A DNA stretch of 64,000 bases from Actibacterium naphthalenivorans (GCF_014196965.1 NZ_JACIEQ010000002.1:496001-560000), one strand, 5' to 3'. Positions 1-8,250 are shown, counted from the first letter of the stretch. Translations and numbers: made by a program. Notes: generated by a model from the sequence alone, not told the origin.

Positions 1-400
1 TCTGCTTGTACAGCCAGCCGGGATGGAAGGCATGCACGCGGAACAGCGCGCCGTCGTCGCGCCAGCGCGCGCGGTCCGGATTGAACTGGATCTTGCGATA
101 ATCGTCGTAGTCGAGATCCGCGATCACCTCTGCCGCATCGGCGGGCGCCCGGTAATCGGATCGGGCCGCCTCTGCCATGCGCGCATCCAGCCAGTCGAAG
201 GAAAACGGCTGCGGCTCGGCCGGCGCGGGGGCGGGCTGGGCCACGGCTTCGGGCGCCCCCGGCTCTGGCGCGGCGGCCTCCTGCGTCAGAGCCGGGCGCG
301 CGAAGGCGACAGCGGCCACAGATCCCGAAAGAGTGGAAAGAACTGTACGACGAGTGAGGCGGGACAGGCCCGCTTCAGAAGACTGCGACTTTACAGACAT
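1..400 (-). CDS. opgG: Periplasmic glucan biosynthesis protein (MdoG/OpgG family), N-terminal part
   Basis: Partial gene running off the left edge; 133 residues from the start codon are present. The N-terminus carries a twin-arginine-type signal (SRLTRRTVLSTLSG) followed by an Ala/Pro/Glu-rich linker. The mature start then matches the MdoG/OpgG/OpgD fold: FDWLDARMAEAA, DLDYDDYRKIQFNPDRARW and FRVHAFHPGWLYKQ. Family members act in the periplasm on backbone or branching of osmoregulated periplasmic glucans. A Tat signal is known for OpgD, so the G versus D paralogue cannot be decided from this fragment. The catalytic and C-terminal domains lie outside the window. Confidence 0.85.
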   Translation of the reverse strand, partial: MSVKSQSSEAGLSRLTRRTVLSTLSGSVAAVAFARPALTQEAAAPEPGAPEAVAQPAPAPAEPQPFSFDWLDARMAEAARSDYRAPADAAEVIADLDYDDYRKIQFNPDRARWRDDGALFRVHAFHPGWLYKQ

Positions 401-993
401 TGCACACACATTGAACCGAACTTGCTTTCGTACACACGTCATCCTGCGCATGCGACTCACTCACATGACAGTTCCGTGACCCTGACCAATTATGACCAGT
501 TTCGCCGCACCGCCACATGAATCTGTTGAACCGGTTGAGAACTGGCGGTTTTTCGCAGGTCGCCGACCTGCCGGCAAGAGCGGCTCCGCCGCCAAACCGC
601 TGCTGTTGTTGCGAAGAATAGCAGGAAATAAGCTGTTTCAGCGAAGAACGGATCATCGGGATCTTGAAAGAGCGCCAGGCGGCGGCCGGATCTGGCGGAG
701 GCGCGGAAAGGTCTGTCCGGAATCAAGCGACGTGTTTCACGGGGAGTGGCGCCGGACGCCCGTGCCCGTTGGCCCAGGCCCTCGCCCCCGTGCCGGCGGG
801 CAAGGCGGCGCCCGGCTTTCTGGCATCTTGCCGCCTCGACTAATTTTCCAGGTTCGGGTAGCGTGCCCGAAGCAGGTGCGCTCCATCCGGCAACCCGCTG
901 TTTTCAAAGGCTGCCGTTCCCCCGTGATCGGCCTAGAAAGAGGCCTATGCGCAAGATGATGGCTGACCGAGCGTCCTACAGGCACCGCTGACA
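401..993. other. Divergent intergenic region between opgG-like gene and DedA/ATP-grasp gene
   Basis: No convincing coding sequence in 593 bp; the open frames here have unnatural composition and no recognisable family. It should hold the promoters of both flanking genes. Two short inverted repeats stand out: GCAGGTC/GACCTGC with a 3-nt spacer at 555-571, and GGCCT/AGGCC with a 6-nt spacer at 930-945, about 50 bp upstream of the DedA-fusion start. Either could be an operator, but nothing else supports that. Confidence 0.4.
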
Positions 994-2739
994 ATGCTCG
1001 ACATCCTTCAGACCCTGCTCGACATGGCAAGCTCGCGGCCGATCGAGGCGCTCATCCTCTTTCTGGCGCCCTTCGCACGTGAGGATGTCGCCATCGTCGT
1101 CGGCGGCCTTCTCATCGTCGAGCAGCGGCTGCCGTTCGGGCTGGCCCTGGCAAGCCTCTACGCCGGGATCGTGGCCAGTGATTTCCTGCTGTTCGGCCTT
1201 GGCAGGCTCGCCCGGCGGAACAACCGGCTTCGGCGGCTCCTGCTGCACCCGAGGGTCGAGCGGGCCAACGCGTGGCTGCTGGGCCATGTGCCGGCGGCGA
1301 TGATCGTCGCGCGGATCGTCCCCGGTGTCATCTTCCCGGTCTATGTGGGCTGCGGCCTTCTGGGGGTGCGGACCGCCGTGTTCGCGCTGATCACGATGGC
1401 GACGGCCGCGGTCTATTTGCCCGCGCTGCTCTGGCTCGTGGTCCGCTTCGGCGATGACGTGCTCTCGGGGGCCGGCTATTGGGCGTGGGTTCTGACCCTC
1501 ACCATTCTGGTGATCCTGATCACCAACCGGGCGCGGAACCCGCCGTGGGGCCTGATGCTGCGTGTCGGCCGCTTCGGGTTTGCGGGGGTGTTCCGGCAGG
1601 CCGGAAAAGCCATCAAAGGGGTCGGCAAAAGCCATGCCGGGATGCCGTCTCTCGGCGCCCTCTCCTCGCGCATCGGGCTGGCGGAGAGGATCCCGCCGAA
1701 ACTCTTCTACGTTCCGATGGCGTTTCAGTGGCTCTGGCTCTCGGCCAGGTATCGCAGCCTGTCGCTTCCGACGCTGGTCAACCCGCTGATCGAGGTTGGC
1801 GGGCTCTGGGGCGAGTCGAAACAGGTGTATCTCGACATGGTGTCAGGCGAGGCCCGGCAATGGATCGCGCCCTATGTGATGATGGCGCGCGGATCGGCGG
1901 ACGGCACCGCAGACGGGCGCCGGGCCGCCGCCCTCGCCCGGGAAAACGGCCTGACCTTCCCGCTTGTCGCCAAGCCCGACATCGGCTGGCAGGGCTACGG
2001 CGTGCGCTCCCTCGCCACCGAGGCCGAGTTGCTGGCCTATGTGGCGGCCTTCCCCGCGGGTGCCACGCTGATGCTGCAGCAGCTGGCCCCGTGGGAGGGC
2101 GAGGCAGGCGTTTTCTACGTGCGCCGGCCGGATCAGGAACGGGGCGAGGTCGTGGCGCTTACCCTGCGCTACTTCCCCCATGTGATCGGTGACGGGGTGC
2201 AGACGGTCCGTGACCTGATCCTCGCCGATCAGCGCGCATCGTGGAAGGCGGGGCTGCACTTCGGCCTGCAGAACAGGCACGGAGGCCTGACGCAACAGAT
2301 GCTGAACCGGATTCCCGGCGCGGGAGAGATCGTGCGGCTTTCCTTCATCGGCTCGATCCGGGTCGGCGGCCTTTACCGCGACGCGGGCGCGCAGATCACG
2401 CCGGCGCTTTCGGAACGTTTCGATGCGATCTCGCGGTCGATGCCGGAGTTCCACTATGGCCGCTACGACATCCGCTTCGCCTCGATGGAGCGGCTGCAGG
2501 AGGGCGAGGATTTCCTCATCATAGAGATCAACGGCGCGGGCAGCGAATCGATCAGCGCGTGGGATCCCAAGACGCCGCTGCTTGAGGTTTACCGCCGGCT
2601 GCTCGCGCATCAGCGCATGCTTTTCGAGATCGGCGCGATGAACCGGCAGCGCGGCTGGAAGACACCGGGGCCGCTTGCGATCCTGCGCGCCGCCCGGCGA
2701 CAGACCGGCCTGATCGGGCGCTATCCGCCTTCATCGTAA
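994..2739 (+). CDS. DedA-family membrane protein fused to an ATP-grasp domain
   Basis: A 581-residue two-part protein. Residues 1 to about 175 are hydrophobic and resemble the DedA/VTT family: an amphipathic entry segment (APFAREDVAIVVGG), a basic loop (GRLARRNNRLRRLL) and the re-entrant-like ARIVPGVIFPVYVGCGLLG. A linker of about 100 residues leads to a soluble C-terminal domain with ATP-grasp features: the nucleotide-binding Lys near 327 (FPLVAKPDIGWQGYGVR) and the metal-binding segment near 511 (IIEINGAGSE). DedA proteins are membrane transporters or scramblases tied to lipid-carrier recycling and proton-motive force. ATP-grasp enzymes ligate carboxylates to amines or thiols through acyl phosphates. 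The fusion suggests a membrane-tethered ligase; the substrate is unknown. The start is preceded by only a weak ribosome binding site. Confidence 0.8.
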   Translation: MLDILQTLLDMASSRPIEALILFLAPFAREDVAIVVGGLLIVEQRLPFGLALASLYAGIVASDFLLFGLGRLARRNNRLRRLLLHPRVERANAWLLGHVPAAMIVARIVPGVIFPVYVGCGLLGVRTAVFALITMATAAVYLPALLWLVVRFGDDVLSGAGYWAWVLTLTILVILITNRARNPPWGLMLRVGRFGFAGVFRQAGKAIKGVGKSHAGMPSLGALSSRIGLAERIPPKLFYVPMAFQWLWLSARYRSLSLPTLVNPLIEVGGLWGESKQVYLDMVSGEARQWIAPYVMMARGSADGTADGRRAAALARENGLTFPLVAKPDIGWQGYGVRSLATEAELLAYVAAFPAGATLMLQQLAPWEGEAGVFYVRRPDQERGEVVALTLRYFPHVIGDGVQTVRDLILADQRASWKAGLHFGLQNRHGGLTQQMLNRIPGAGEIVRLSFIGSIRVGGLYRDAGAQITPALSERFDAISRSMPEFHYGRYDIRFASMERLQEGEDFLIIEINGAGSESISAWDPKTPLLEVYRRLLAHQRMLFEIGAMNRQRGWKTPGPLAILRAARRQTGLIGRYPPSS

Positions 2740-2886
2740 ACCGGACGGCCTACTTGCATCCCTGCCCGGGCCTGCCCATCTGCAAGGCAACCGGGCGGAT
2801 GCCCCGTGCCGAGGCTCCGGGTGCTTCGCCGGATCACGGGTACGGTTTCGCCAGCAACCCTATCGGCAGAAGGCGCAGGCAGATCC

Positions 2887-3861
2887 ATGACAGATGTTCT
2901 CACGCACCCCGGCGCGGCGCCCGCAGACCGCTCGCTTGCGGCCCGCCTGATGTCGGGCGGCATGCCCGCGCAGGACGTGGTGGTGATCGCCGCAGCCGAG
3001 CGGCGCCCCGACGGCCCCTTCGCCCAGTTCCGCCGCTCGATGCGCGAGCGGTTTCAGGCCATCACCAACGTCGGGCTGACCCATCCCGCCTCAGGCCAGG
3101 CCGCGCTCGCCCGCCATGACCTGCCGGGGCGCAACGGCTTGCCGGCGCTCAGCTACCTCGCGGCGGGCGATTCCGCTGGCCGTCCGGTGGTGTTCATCCA
3201 TGGCACGCCCGGCGAGGCGTCGGATTGGGCGCCGTTCCTGCGGCGCGCGCCCGCCGGCCAGCACCGGCTGGCGATCGACCGTCCCGGCTTTGGCCGCAGT
3301 GGCCCCGGCGCGCCCGTCGTCGCCCTGCCCGAACAGGCCCGCGCGATCGCCGCGCTGCTGGAGGCGGGCCCCGGGCCTGCCGTCGTCGTCGGCTCTTCCT
3401 ATGGCGGGCCGGTGGCGCTGCAGCTCGCTGCAAACCACCCCGATCTGGTGTCGGGCGTGCTGCTGGTGGGCGCCGCCGCGGACCCCGTGCGCGAGCGGAC
3501 ACATCCCGCTCAGCGCCTTGCCGCGCTGCGCGCGGTGAGCAGCCTGCTGCCCCGGCCGCTTGTCCATTCCAACGCCGAACTGCTGGTGCTGCGGCGCGAG
3601 CTGGAGGCGCTCGGCCAGCGCATCGGGCGCATCCGCGCGCCGGTCACTATCCTGCAGGGGCTGCACGACACGCTCGTGCCCGCCGAAAACGCCGCCTATC
3701 TCGCCGAACGTCTTGTGGGCGTCGCCCGCCGGCGTGTCGTCCTCGTCGAACGCGCGGGCCACTTTCTGCACATCCTGCGCTCCACCCTCGTCGAAGACAC
3801 GCTGCGGCACCTGCTTGCAGAGTCGAAGACGCCAGGCCCCGCGCCGGCCGCGCTGTCCTGA
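2887..3861 (+). CDS. Alpha/beta hydrolase
   Basis: A 324-residue alpha/beta-hydrolase fold protein. It shows the oxyanion-hole segment VVFIHGTPGEASDW, the nucleophile elbow GSSYGGPVAL (Ser in G-S-S-Y-G), the acid-bearing strand ITILQG-type LQGLHDTLVPAENA, and the catalytic His in ERAGHFLHI. The substrate cannot be told from sequence. About 80 residues precede the fold, which is longer than usual. The frame is open further upstream to 2806, but that extension is Arg/Gly-rich without family character, so the ATG at 2887 was preferred. It is convergent with the downstream ohrR gene. Confidence 0.8.
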   Translation: MTDVLTHPGAAPADRSLAARLMSGGMPAQDVVVIAAAERRPDGPFAQFRRSMRERFQAITNVGLTHPASGQAALARHDLPGRNGLPALSYLAAGDSAGRPVVFIHGTPGEASDWAPFLRRAPAGQHRLAIDRPGFGRSGPGAPVVALPEQARAIAALLEAGPGPAVVVGSSYGGPVALQLAANHPDLVSGVLLVGAAADPVRERTHPAQRLAALRAVSSLLPRPLVHSNAELLVLRRELEALGQRIGRIRAPVTILQGLHDTLVPAENAAYLAERLVGVARRRVVLVERAGHFLHILRSTLVEDTLRHLLAESKTPGPAPAALS

Positions 3862-3883
3862 CACCCGCGCGCTCAGGGCCGTG

Positions 3884-3898
3884 CAGGCCCCGGGCCTG
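3884..3898. terminator. Short GC-rich inverted repeat between convergent genes
   Basis: CAGGCCC and GGGCCTG flank a single C in the 51-bp gap between the convergent hydrolase and ohrR stop codons. Position fits a bidirectional terminator, but no T-run follows on either strand, so this is weak. Confidence 0.3.
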
Positions 3899-3912
3899 AC
3901 CGTTCGAACCGG

Positions 3913-4377
3913 CTACACCGCCTCGTCAAGCTTTCCGACCAGCGACTGGACGACGCTGCGCACATGCGCGATCTCGTCCGGCGCGGCCTCGATCCGCCGG
4001 GCGAGCTCTTTCGGCACCTCCTCTGCCTGCTCCCGCAAGGCACGCCCGTGGGGCGTCAGGGTGATCAGCACGCGCCGCTCGTCATCCGGGTCACGCTGAC
4101 GCGCGACGAACCCCGCCTGCTCCATGCGCTTGAGCAGCGGGCTCATGGTGCCGTTGTCGAGATGAAGGCAGGCGCAAAGATCGCCGACGGAAACGGGGTC
4201 GCGCCCCCACAGCACAAGCATCACAAGATATTGCGAATAGGTCAGGCCGAGGGGCGCGAGCAGCGGCCTGTAGAGCCGCTGCAGAAGGTTCGTCGCCGCG
4301 TAGAGCGGAAAGCAGACCTGCCGGTCGAGGCGCAGCAGGTCGTCCGCCGCGGGGGTGTCATCGGGCCGGTCGGTCAT
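3913..4377 (-). CDS. ohrR: Organic-hydroperoxide-sensing MarR-family repressor OhrR
   Basis: A 154-residue MarR-family regulator with winged-helix character (SVGDLCACLHLDNGTMSPLLKRME, wing RDPDDERRVLITLT). Cys22 in RQVCFPLYA is at the position of the peroxidatic cysteine of OhrR. The only other cysteines lie near 68 and 70, so it looks like a one-Cys-type sensor. OhrR proteins repress ohr until the cysteine is oxidised by organic peroxides. The start codon overlaps the ohr stop by ATGA, so the repressor is co-transcribed with its target and probably autoregulated. Confidence 0.9.
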   Translation of the reverse strand: MTDRPDDTPAADDLLRLDRQVCFPLYAATNLLQRLYRPLLAPLGLTYSQYLVMLVLWGRDPVSVGDLCACLHLDNGTMSPLLKRMEQAGFVARQRDPDDERRVLITLTPHGRALREQAEEVPKELARRIEAAPDEIAHVRSVVQSLVGKLDEAV

Positions 4378-4796
4378 TTTGTCGAAACGGAGATGGCCAC
4401 ATCGATGTTGCCGCGCACAGCGTTCGAGTAGGGGCAGACCTTGTGCGCGTCGGCAACCGCCGCCTCTGCCGTCGCCTGATCGACGCCTTTGAGTATGACA
4501 TCAAGCGCGACCGTCAGGCGAAACCCTGCGCCGTCCGGCTCCATGCCGACCGTCGCCTCGACCTCGACATCATCGTCGCCGATCTTCTGTTCGCTCTTGC
4601 GCGTGGTGTGAATCACCGCGTTGCCGAAGCATGCGGCGTAACCGGCCGCGAAAAGCTGCTCGGGGTTGGTGGCGCCGCCCTTGCCGCCAAGCGCCTTCGG
4701 CATCGCCAGCCCGACCGCCAGAAGGCCGTCCGTGCTTTCGCTGGCTCCATTTCGGCCGCCGGTGGCCCTGACCGTGGTGGAATAAAGGGGGCTCAC
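4374..4796 (-). CDS. ohr: Organic hydroperoxide resistance protein Ohr
   Basis: A 140-residue Ohr/OsmC-family thiol peroxidase that reduces organic hydroperoxides, using lipoyl thiols in characterised members. The two reactive cysteines are Cys56 (AGYAACFGNAV) and Cys121 (HKVCPYSNAVRGN). The family N-terminus LYSTTVRATGGRNG is present. I chose the GTG at 4796 because it gives the standard 140 residues and follows an AAAGGAC ribosome binding site; the frame extends further but into unrelated sequence. First gene of a two-gene operon with ohrR. Confidence 0.93.
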   Translation of the reverse strand: MSPLYSTTVRATGGRNGASESTDGLLAVGLAMPKALGGKGGATNPEQLFAAGYAACFGNAVIHTTRKSEQKIGDDDVEVEATVGMEPDGAGFRLTVALDVILKGVDQATAEAAVADAHKVCPYSNAVRGNIDVAISVSTK

Positions 4797-4843
4797 GATG
4801 ATTGTCCTTTCACGAACGCATGTGGCTAGCTGTGTATTTGCCA

Positions 4844-4856
4844 GCAATACTATTGC
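4844..4856. promoter_or_regulatory. Candidate OhrR operator upstream of ohr
   Basis: Perfect 6-bp inverted repeat GCAATA-C-TATTGC, about 48 bp upstream of the ohr start in the promoter position. The AT-rich CAATA/TATTG core resembles the inverted repeats bound by MarR/OhrR proteins. Binding by this OhrR is inferred from position only. Confidence 0.55.
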
Positions 4857-4902
4857 AAGGGCAGATCACCGGCCCGGCCGAAAAACCGCGCGCCCCCGGC
4901 GA

Positions 4903-6135
4903 TCACGCCGGATCGCGCATCAGCGGCGCGCGCGGGGCCCAAAGCCGCAGCTTTCCGCCCCGCACCACCGCCGTCACAGGCGCATTGGCGCGCACCGCCG
5001 CCGCCACGTCGGGCGCCGCGAGCAGGATGAAATCCGCCGCGGCCCCGGCCTGCGGTTCGGGCGCGGGCCGGCGCAGGATCCGGGCCGGGGCATCGGTGAT
5101 CATGTCAAACACGCCGCGCATCTGGGCATCGGTGGCAAGCTGGTCGATATTGGCGTAGTAATTCGCCATTCGCAGCAACGACGCATCGCCGAAAGGTGTG
5201 AACGGGTTTTGCACGTTGTTGGTGGCCAGCGCCACCGCCGCGCCATGCGCCGCGATCCGATGGGCCGGCGCAACCCCGCGCGGGCGCAGCGGATCGGCCC
5301 GGTCACCGTTCAGGAAACTGTCGGTCGCCGGAAGCACCACAAGCCCGATCCCCGCCTCTGCCATCTGCCGCGCCAGATCGGCGCGCCGCTCCGGCGCGAA
5401 GGCGGCGAACTTCGTCGCATGGCCCACGGCCACCCGGCCTTGCCAGCCGCGCCTGATGGTCTGGGCGATGATTTCCGGCAGGATCGAACCATCCGGATCG
5501 AGATCGAAATCGGCGTGAAAATCCGCGTCCACGTCGAAACGCTCGGCCAGATCGAAGATCAACCCGACATGGGCCACCGGATCCCGGTCGGTATAGGGGC
5601 AGCCGCCAACCAGATCACCGCCCTGCGCCAGCGCCTGCTCCATCAACCCGCAGGTCGCCATCTCTTGCGTCAGCCCTTCCTGGGCGAAGACGCAAAGCTG
5701 CAGGTCGATCAGATCGGACCAATCCGCCCGCAGCCGTTTGAGCGCACGAAAGCTGCGCAGCCCGGCGCGCGGGTCCACCTCGACGAAACTGCGCATCCGC
5801 TGCGTGCCCGCCCGCACCGCCATCTCAAGCACCTGCGCGCCGCGCGCATAGACATCCTCTTCGGTAAAGCCGCGCTTGGCATCGGCGGTCAGGCGCACGG
5901 CCTCTGGCAGCGTGCCCTCGCAGATCGGGCATCGGCCCAGGATCATCGCCTTGTCGAGATGAACATGGGCGTCGGTGAAGCCCGGGCACAACAGCGCGCC
6001 CCGCGCGTCATGGCGGGGCAGATCGGCAGGCATGTCGCCGCGCGCACCGATCGCGGCGATCACACCCCGCGCAACATGAAGCGACAGGCCGCTCTGCCCG
6101 TTCGGAAGGCCGATATTGTCGAGGATGAAAGCCAT
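4903..6135 (-). CDS. Amidohydrolase-family protein, cytosine-deaminase-like
   Basis: About 410 residues of the amidohydrolase superfamily, closest in pattern to cytosine deaminase/N-isopropylammelide amidohydrolase-type enzymes. Visible are the metal-site HxH motif DAHVHLDKA, the VDADFHADFD region, the VAVGHATKF strand with the next His, and the family segment NPFTPFGDASLLRMA. Where many relatives have an Asp metal ligand (GSDN type), this protein reads ATNNVQNP, with Asn at that place. Activity may differ from true deaminases. The ATG at 6135 begins the conserved dihydroorotase-like beta-sandwich; upstream in-frame sequence overlaps hipA and was rejected. The substrate is not predictable. 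Confidence 0.78.
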   Translation of the reverse strand: MAFILDNIGLPNGQSGLSLHVARGVIAAIGARGDMPADLPRHDARGALLCPGFTDAHVHLDKAMILGRCPICEGTLPEAVRLTADAKRGFTEEDVYARGAQVLEMAVRAGTQRMRSFVEVDPRAGLRSFRALKRLRADWSDLIDLQLCVFAQEGLTQEMATCGLMEQALAQGGDLVGGCPYTDRDPVAHVGLIFDLAERFDVDADFHADFDLDPDGSILPEIIAQTIRRGWQGRVAVGHATKFAAFAPERRADLARQMAEAGIGLVVLPATDSFLNGDRADPLRPRGVAPAHRIAAHGAAVALATNNVQNPFTPFGDASLLRMANYYANIDQLATDAQMRGVFDMITDAPARILRRPAPEPQAGAAADFILLAAPDVAAAVRANAPVTAVVRGGKLRLWAPRAPLMRDPA

Positions 6136-6295
6136 ACCGGTCAGGCGTACCGCTTTGTGAAAGGGGCGATCCGGCGTGTTTTCGTCTGGCGCGCAGGCGG
6201 CAGAAAAAGGCCGGAACTGGTGAAAATTCCGAGACGGGACAAGGATATGGCGCACCGGGCCATCCAACAAGCCGAAATCCATGGCGCCCGCCGCC

Positions 6296-7537
6296 TCAGG
6301 GCCAGCGCTTCGCCTCGGCCATGGCATCCGAGATCGTCGCGCGCAATGCGGGCGGCACCTGCTCGGCCTGTGCATGGTCATGCCATCTGGCGATCGCACC
6401 ATCGACCTGCGCGATGATCTCCGTGGCGCGGCGCGGCTTGATCCCGGCGCGCTTCGCAACTTCCGCAAAGGCGGATGTCCCCGGTCGCCGCCCTTCGTCG
6501 CCAATGGTCAGCGTGTGCTCTCCGCCCGGGCCCTGGCTGAAGCTCAGATCATAGGCCGGGGCCAGCCGCCACGCCCCCGAGCCGTGCATAAGGAAAGCAT
6601 GGTTCTTGAGATGGTCGTCCCGGTTCAGCGCGCGCGCGTTGAAGATCATGCGCCGATACATCTCTTCGGTGGCGCGGATGTCTCGGGTCACGCCATGCAC
6701 CACCCGAAGCAGTTCGGAATAATCCAGCGTGGCCTCGCGGAAATCGACCTCGAGCAGGGCCGCGACGGTTTGCATATGCAACCGCCCCGCCCCCTCCCGG
6801 TCGAAACGATCCGTCACGAAGAAAGGCTCGCCCCGGTCAGAACGCAGCACCCCGGTCCATGCCATCTCGATCCCGGCATCCTTGGCCATGCGCGCATAGG
6901 CGGCCTCGGCCTCGACGGCGCCGGCCGGGTCACGCACGGCCCGGCGTTTGATCATCACATGACGCCATCCCGGCGCCAGCGGCAGCCGGTGACTCCGCAA
7001 CCGATCCCCATCGGGCGAAAGCTGCGCCACGAATTTCGGCCGCGCCCCTTGCGAGCCGCCCGCGACCGCGCGCAAACGCTCCAGCTCCGAGGTGCTCGCC
7101 CCCTCTTCCACCTGGGGCACGAGCCGGGCGAACCAGTCGAGATCGATCTCCACCACCGGCTCCGGAACCTCTTCGGGCCGGTAGGTCAGCGCGCCCATCC
7201 CGTCCAGGCCAACCATGGCCAGACGGTCCAGCGGCGTGATGTCAGCCAGCGAACGCCCGCGGGACTGAAGCTCCCGGTCGATGAGCAGCCGCCCCCAGCC
7301 ATCCGGCAGGCTGTCACCGAAGACCCCGGGCAGCCCGTCGAACGCCCGCCCGCGGGGGCGCAGCAGCCCCGCATGGGTCTTGACCAGCAAGGGCGAGATC
7401 GGCAGCGGGCGCGCCGCGAACGCCGGATCCCATTCGGCAGCGGCCTCGCGCCGCATATTGTCCCACCCCATCTGCCCGACAGCCACGGGCCCGGTTCCGG
7501 CGCCGAAATCGAGCGCGATGTTCAGCCGGCCGGTCAC
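6296..7537 (-). CDS. hipA: HipA-family serine/threonine kinase toxin
   Basis: A 413-residue HipA-like kinase. The N-terminal subdomain has the family segment GVFGDSLPDGWGRLLIDREL (about 71-90). A Gly-rich phosphate loop reads GGSQGARPK (about 160-168), followed by the VTDRFDR strand (about 241-247), the catalytic loop NRDDHLKN (Asp307/308) and the DFG-equivalent PAYDLS (Asp330). HipA kinases of type II toxin-antitoxin modules phosphorylate translation factors such as glutamyl-tRNA synthetase and slow growth. The start overlaps the hipB stop by ATGA. All kinase residues appear intact. The cellular target here is unknown. Confidence 0.9.
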   Translation of the reverse strand: MTGRLNIALDFGAGTGPVAVGQMGWDNMRREAAAEWDPAFAARPLPISPLLVKTHAGLLRPRGRAFDGLPGVFGDSLPDGWGRLLIDRELQSRGRSLADITPLDRLAMVGLDGMGALTYRPEEVPEPVVEIDLDWFARLVPQVEEGASTSELERLRAVAGGSQGARPKFVAQLSPDGDRLRSHRLPLAPGWRHVMIKRRAVRDPAGAVEAEAAYARMAKDAGIEMAWTGVLRSDRGEPFFVTDRFDREGAGRLHMQTVAALLEVDFREATLDYSELLRVVHGVTRDIRATEEMYRRMIFNARALNRDDHLKNHAFLMHGSGAWRLAPAYDLSFSQGPGGEHTLTIGDEGRRPGTSAFAEVAKRAGIKPRRATEIIAQVDGAIARWHDHAQAEQVPPALRATISDAMAEAKRWP

Positions 7538-7857
7538 GTCCCGTCAGCCTTGCGCCGCACCCGGACCGGTCCGCGCTGTTTCATGCGGCGCTCAAGATCG
7601 TCGAGCGTTTCGGCCTCGACCTGCGGAAAGAGAAGGCGGAATTCATCCAGGGCATCCAGCGCCGCGGCGATTGCCAACACCGTGGCGAAAGAGCCCTCGC
7701 CTTTCTGCTCGAACCGTTTCAGGGTCGCGATGGCCACGCCTGACCGTTGGGCGAGCTCGTCCTGGGTCATGCGCAGTGCGATACGACGGGCCTGCGCCGC
7801 CTGGCGCACCTGTTCGCGAATATCCTCGGGTGTGTCGAGACCGGGTATGACCCGCAT
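7534..7857 (-). CDS. hipB: HipB-like HTH antitoxin
   Basis: A 107-residue Xre/Cro-type helix-turn-helix protein (RIALRMTQDELAQRSGVAIATLKRFE, about residues 29-54) upstream of and overlapping hipA, as expected for the antitoxin and autorepressor of a hipBA module. I chose the ATG at 7857 because a strong GGAGGGG ribosome binding site (7865-7871) lies 7 nt before it; a longer frame reaches 7920 without such a site. The acidic C-terminal region (VEAETLDDLERRMKQRG) may contact HipA. Confidence 0.88.
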   Translation of the reverse strand: MRVIPGLDTPEDIREQVRQAAQARRIALRMTQDELAQRSGVAIATLKRFEQKGEGSFATVLAIAAALDALDEFRLLFPQVEAETLDDLERRMKQRGPVRVRRKADGT

Positions 7858-7879
7858 AAAGCTGCCCCTCCATTGTCGG

Positions 7880-7920
7880 GATGACAAATTCATCCTATCG
7901 GAACATGTACGCGATGACAA
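7880..7920. promoter_or_regulatory. Candidate HipB operators in the hipBA promoter
   Basis: GATGACAA occurs twice (7880-7887 and 7913-7920), 33 bp apart, close to three helical turns. The first copy also forms TTGTC/GACAA dyad symmetry with the preceding bases. The stretch is much more AT-rich than its surroundings and lies directly upstream of hipB. HipB-type antitoxins bind spaced operators in their own promoters; the assignment is inferred. Confidence 0.45.
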
Positions 7921-7959
7921 TTATCAGGATCAAATACGATCTTTTAAATTGATAATATG

Positions 7960-7990
7960 GCAATAACGGATCACATATGATCCTTATTGC
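7960..7990. promoter_or_regulatory. Long inverted repeat between hipBA and the thiamine riboswitch
   Basis: GCAATAACGGATCA and TGATCCTTATTGC flank CATA; the arms match over 13 positions with one inserted C on the left. A second dyad, ATTATCA/TGATAAT, lies just to its left. The element sits between the divergent hipBA and thi promoters. It may be a regulator site or a structural element that insulates the two units. Confidence 0.4.
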
Positions 7991-8097
7991 TATCAAGTGC
8001 CTCCCCATCAGGCGGGTAGAAAACCAAAACGGCGCCGCCCCGGCCGGCAACATGCGTCTTGCCCGCCCGCGCCAGGAGGATTACCGTTACCGCGAAT

Positions 8098-8180
8098 CCG
8101 TTGGGGTGCCCCGAGAGGGGCTGAGAGGCACATCGCCAACCCATCGAACCTGATCCGGTCAATACCGGCGTAGGGAACGG
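8098..8180 (+). promoter_or_regulatory. TPP (THI-box) riboswitch
   Basis: All conserved parts of a thiamine pyrophosphate aptamer are present in order: P1 arm CCGTT, GGGGTGCC, the CTGAGAGG core, ACCC, the GAACCTGATCCGG arm with CCGG closing as CCGGCGTAGGGAA, and the closing P1 arm AACGG. It lies 70 bp upstream of thiD and should switch off the thiamine operon when TPP is abundant. Confidence 0.97.
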
Positions 8181-8208
8181 AGCCAGAGCAGAGGCCGCAC
8201 CCCGGCCC

Positions 8209-8247
8209 TTCTTTCTTCCGCGTTCCGCGCCGCCTTGGGAGAAAGAA
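8209..8247 (+). promoter_or_regulatory. Predicted Shine-Dalgarno-sequestering stem (riboswitch expression platform)
   Basis: TTCTTTCTTCC (8209-8219) can pair over 11 positions, with one G-U, with GGGAGAAAGAA (8237-8247), which contains the thiD ribosome binding site. No T-run terminator is visible between aptamer and start codon. This favours translational rather than transcriptional control. The alternative pairing with the aptamer was not computed. Confidence 0.6.
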
Positions 8248-8250
8248 ACG

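Noticed and set aside
4798-6417. Long plus-strand open frame opposite the amidohydrolase
   Set aside because: Composition is His/Arg-rich without motifs; the minus strand carries the HxH amidohydrolase.
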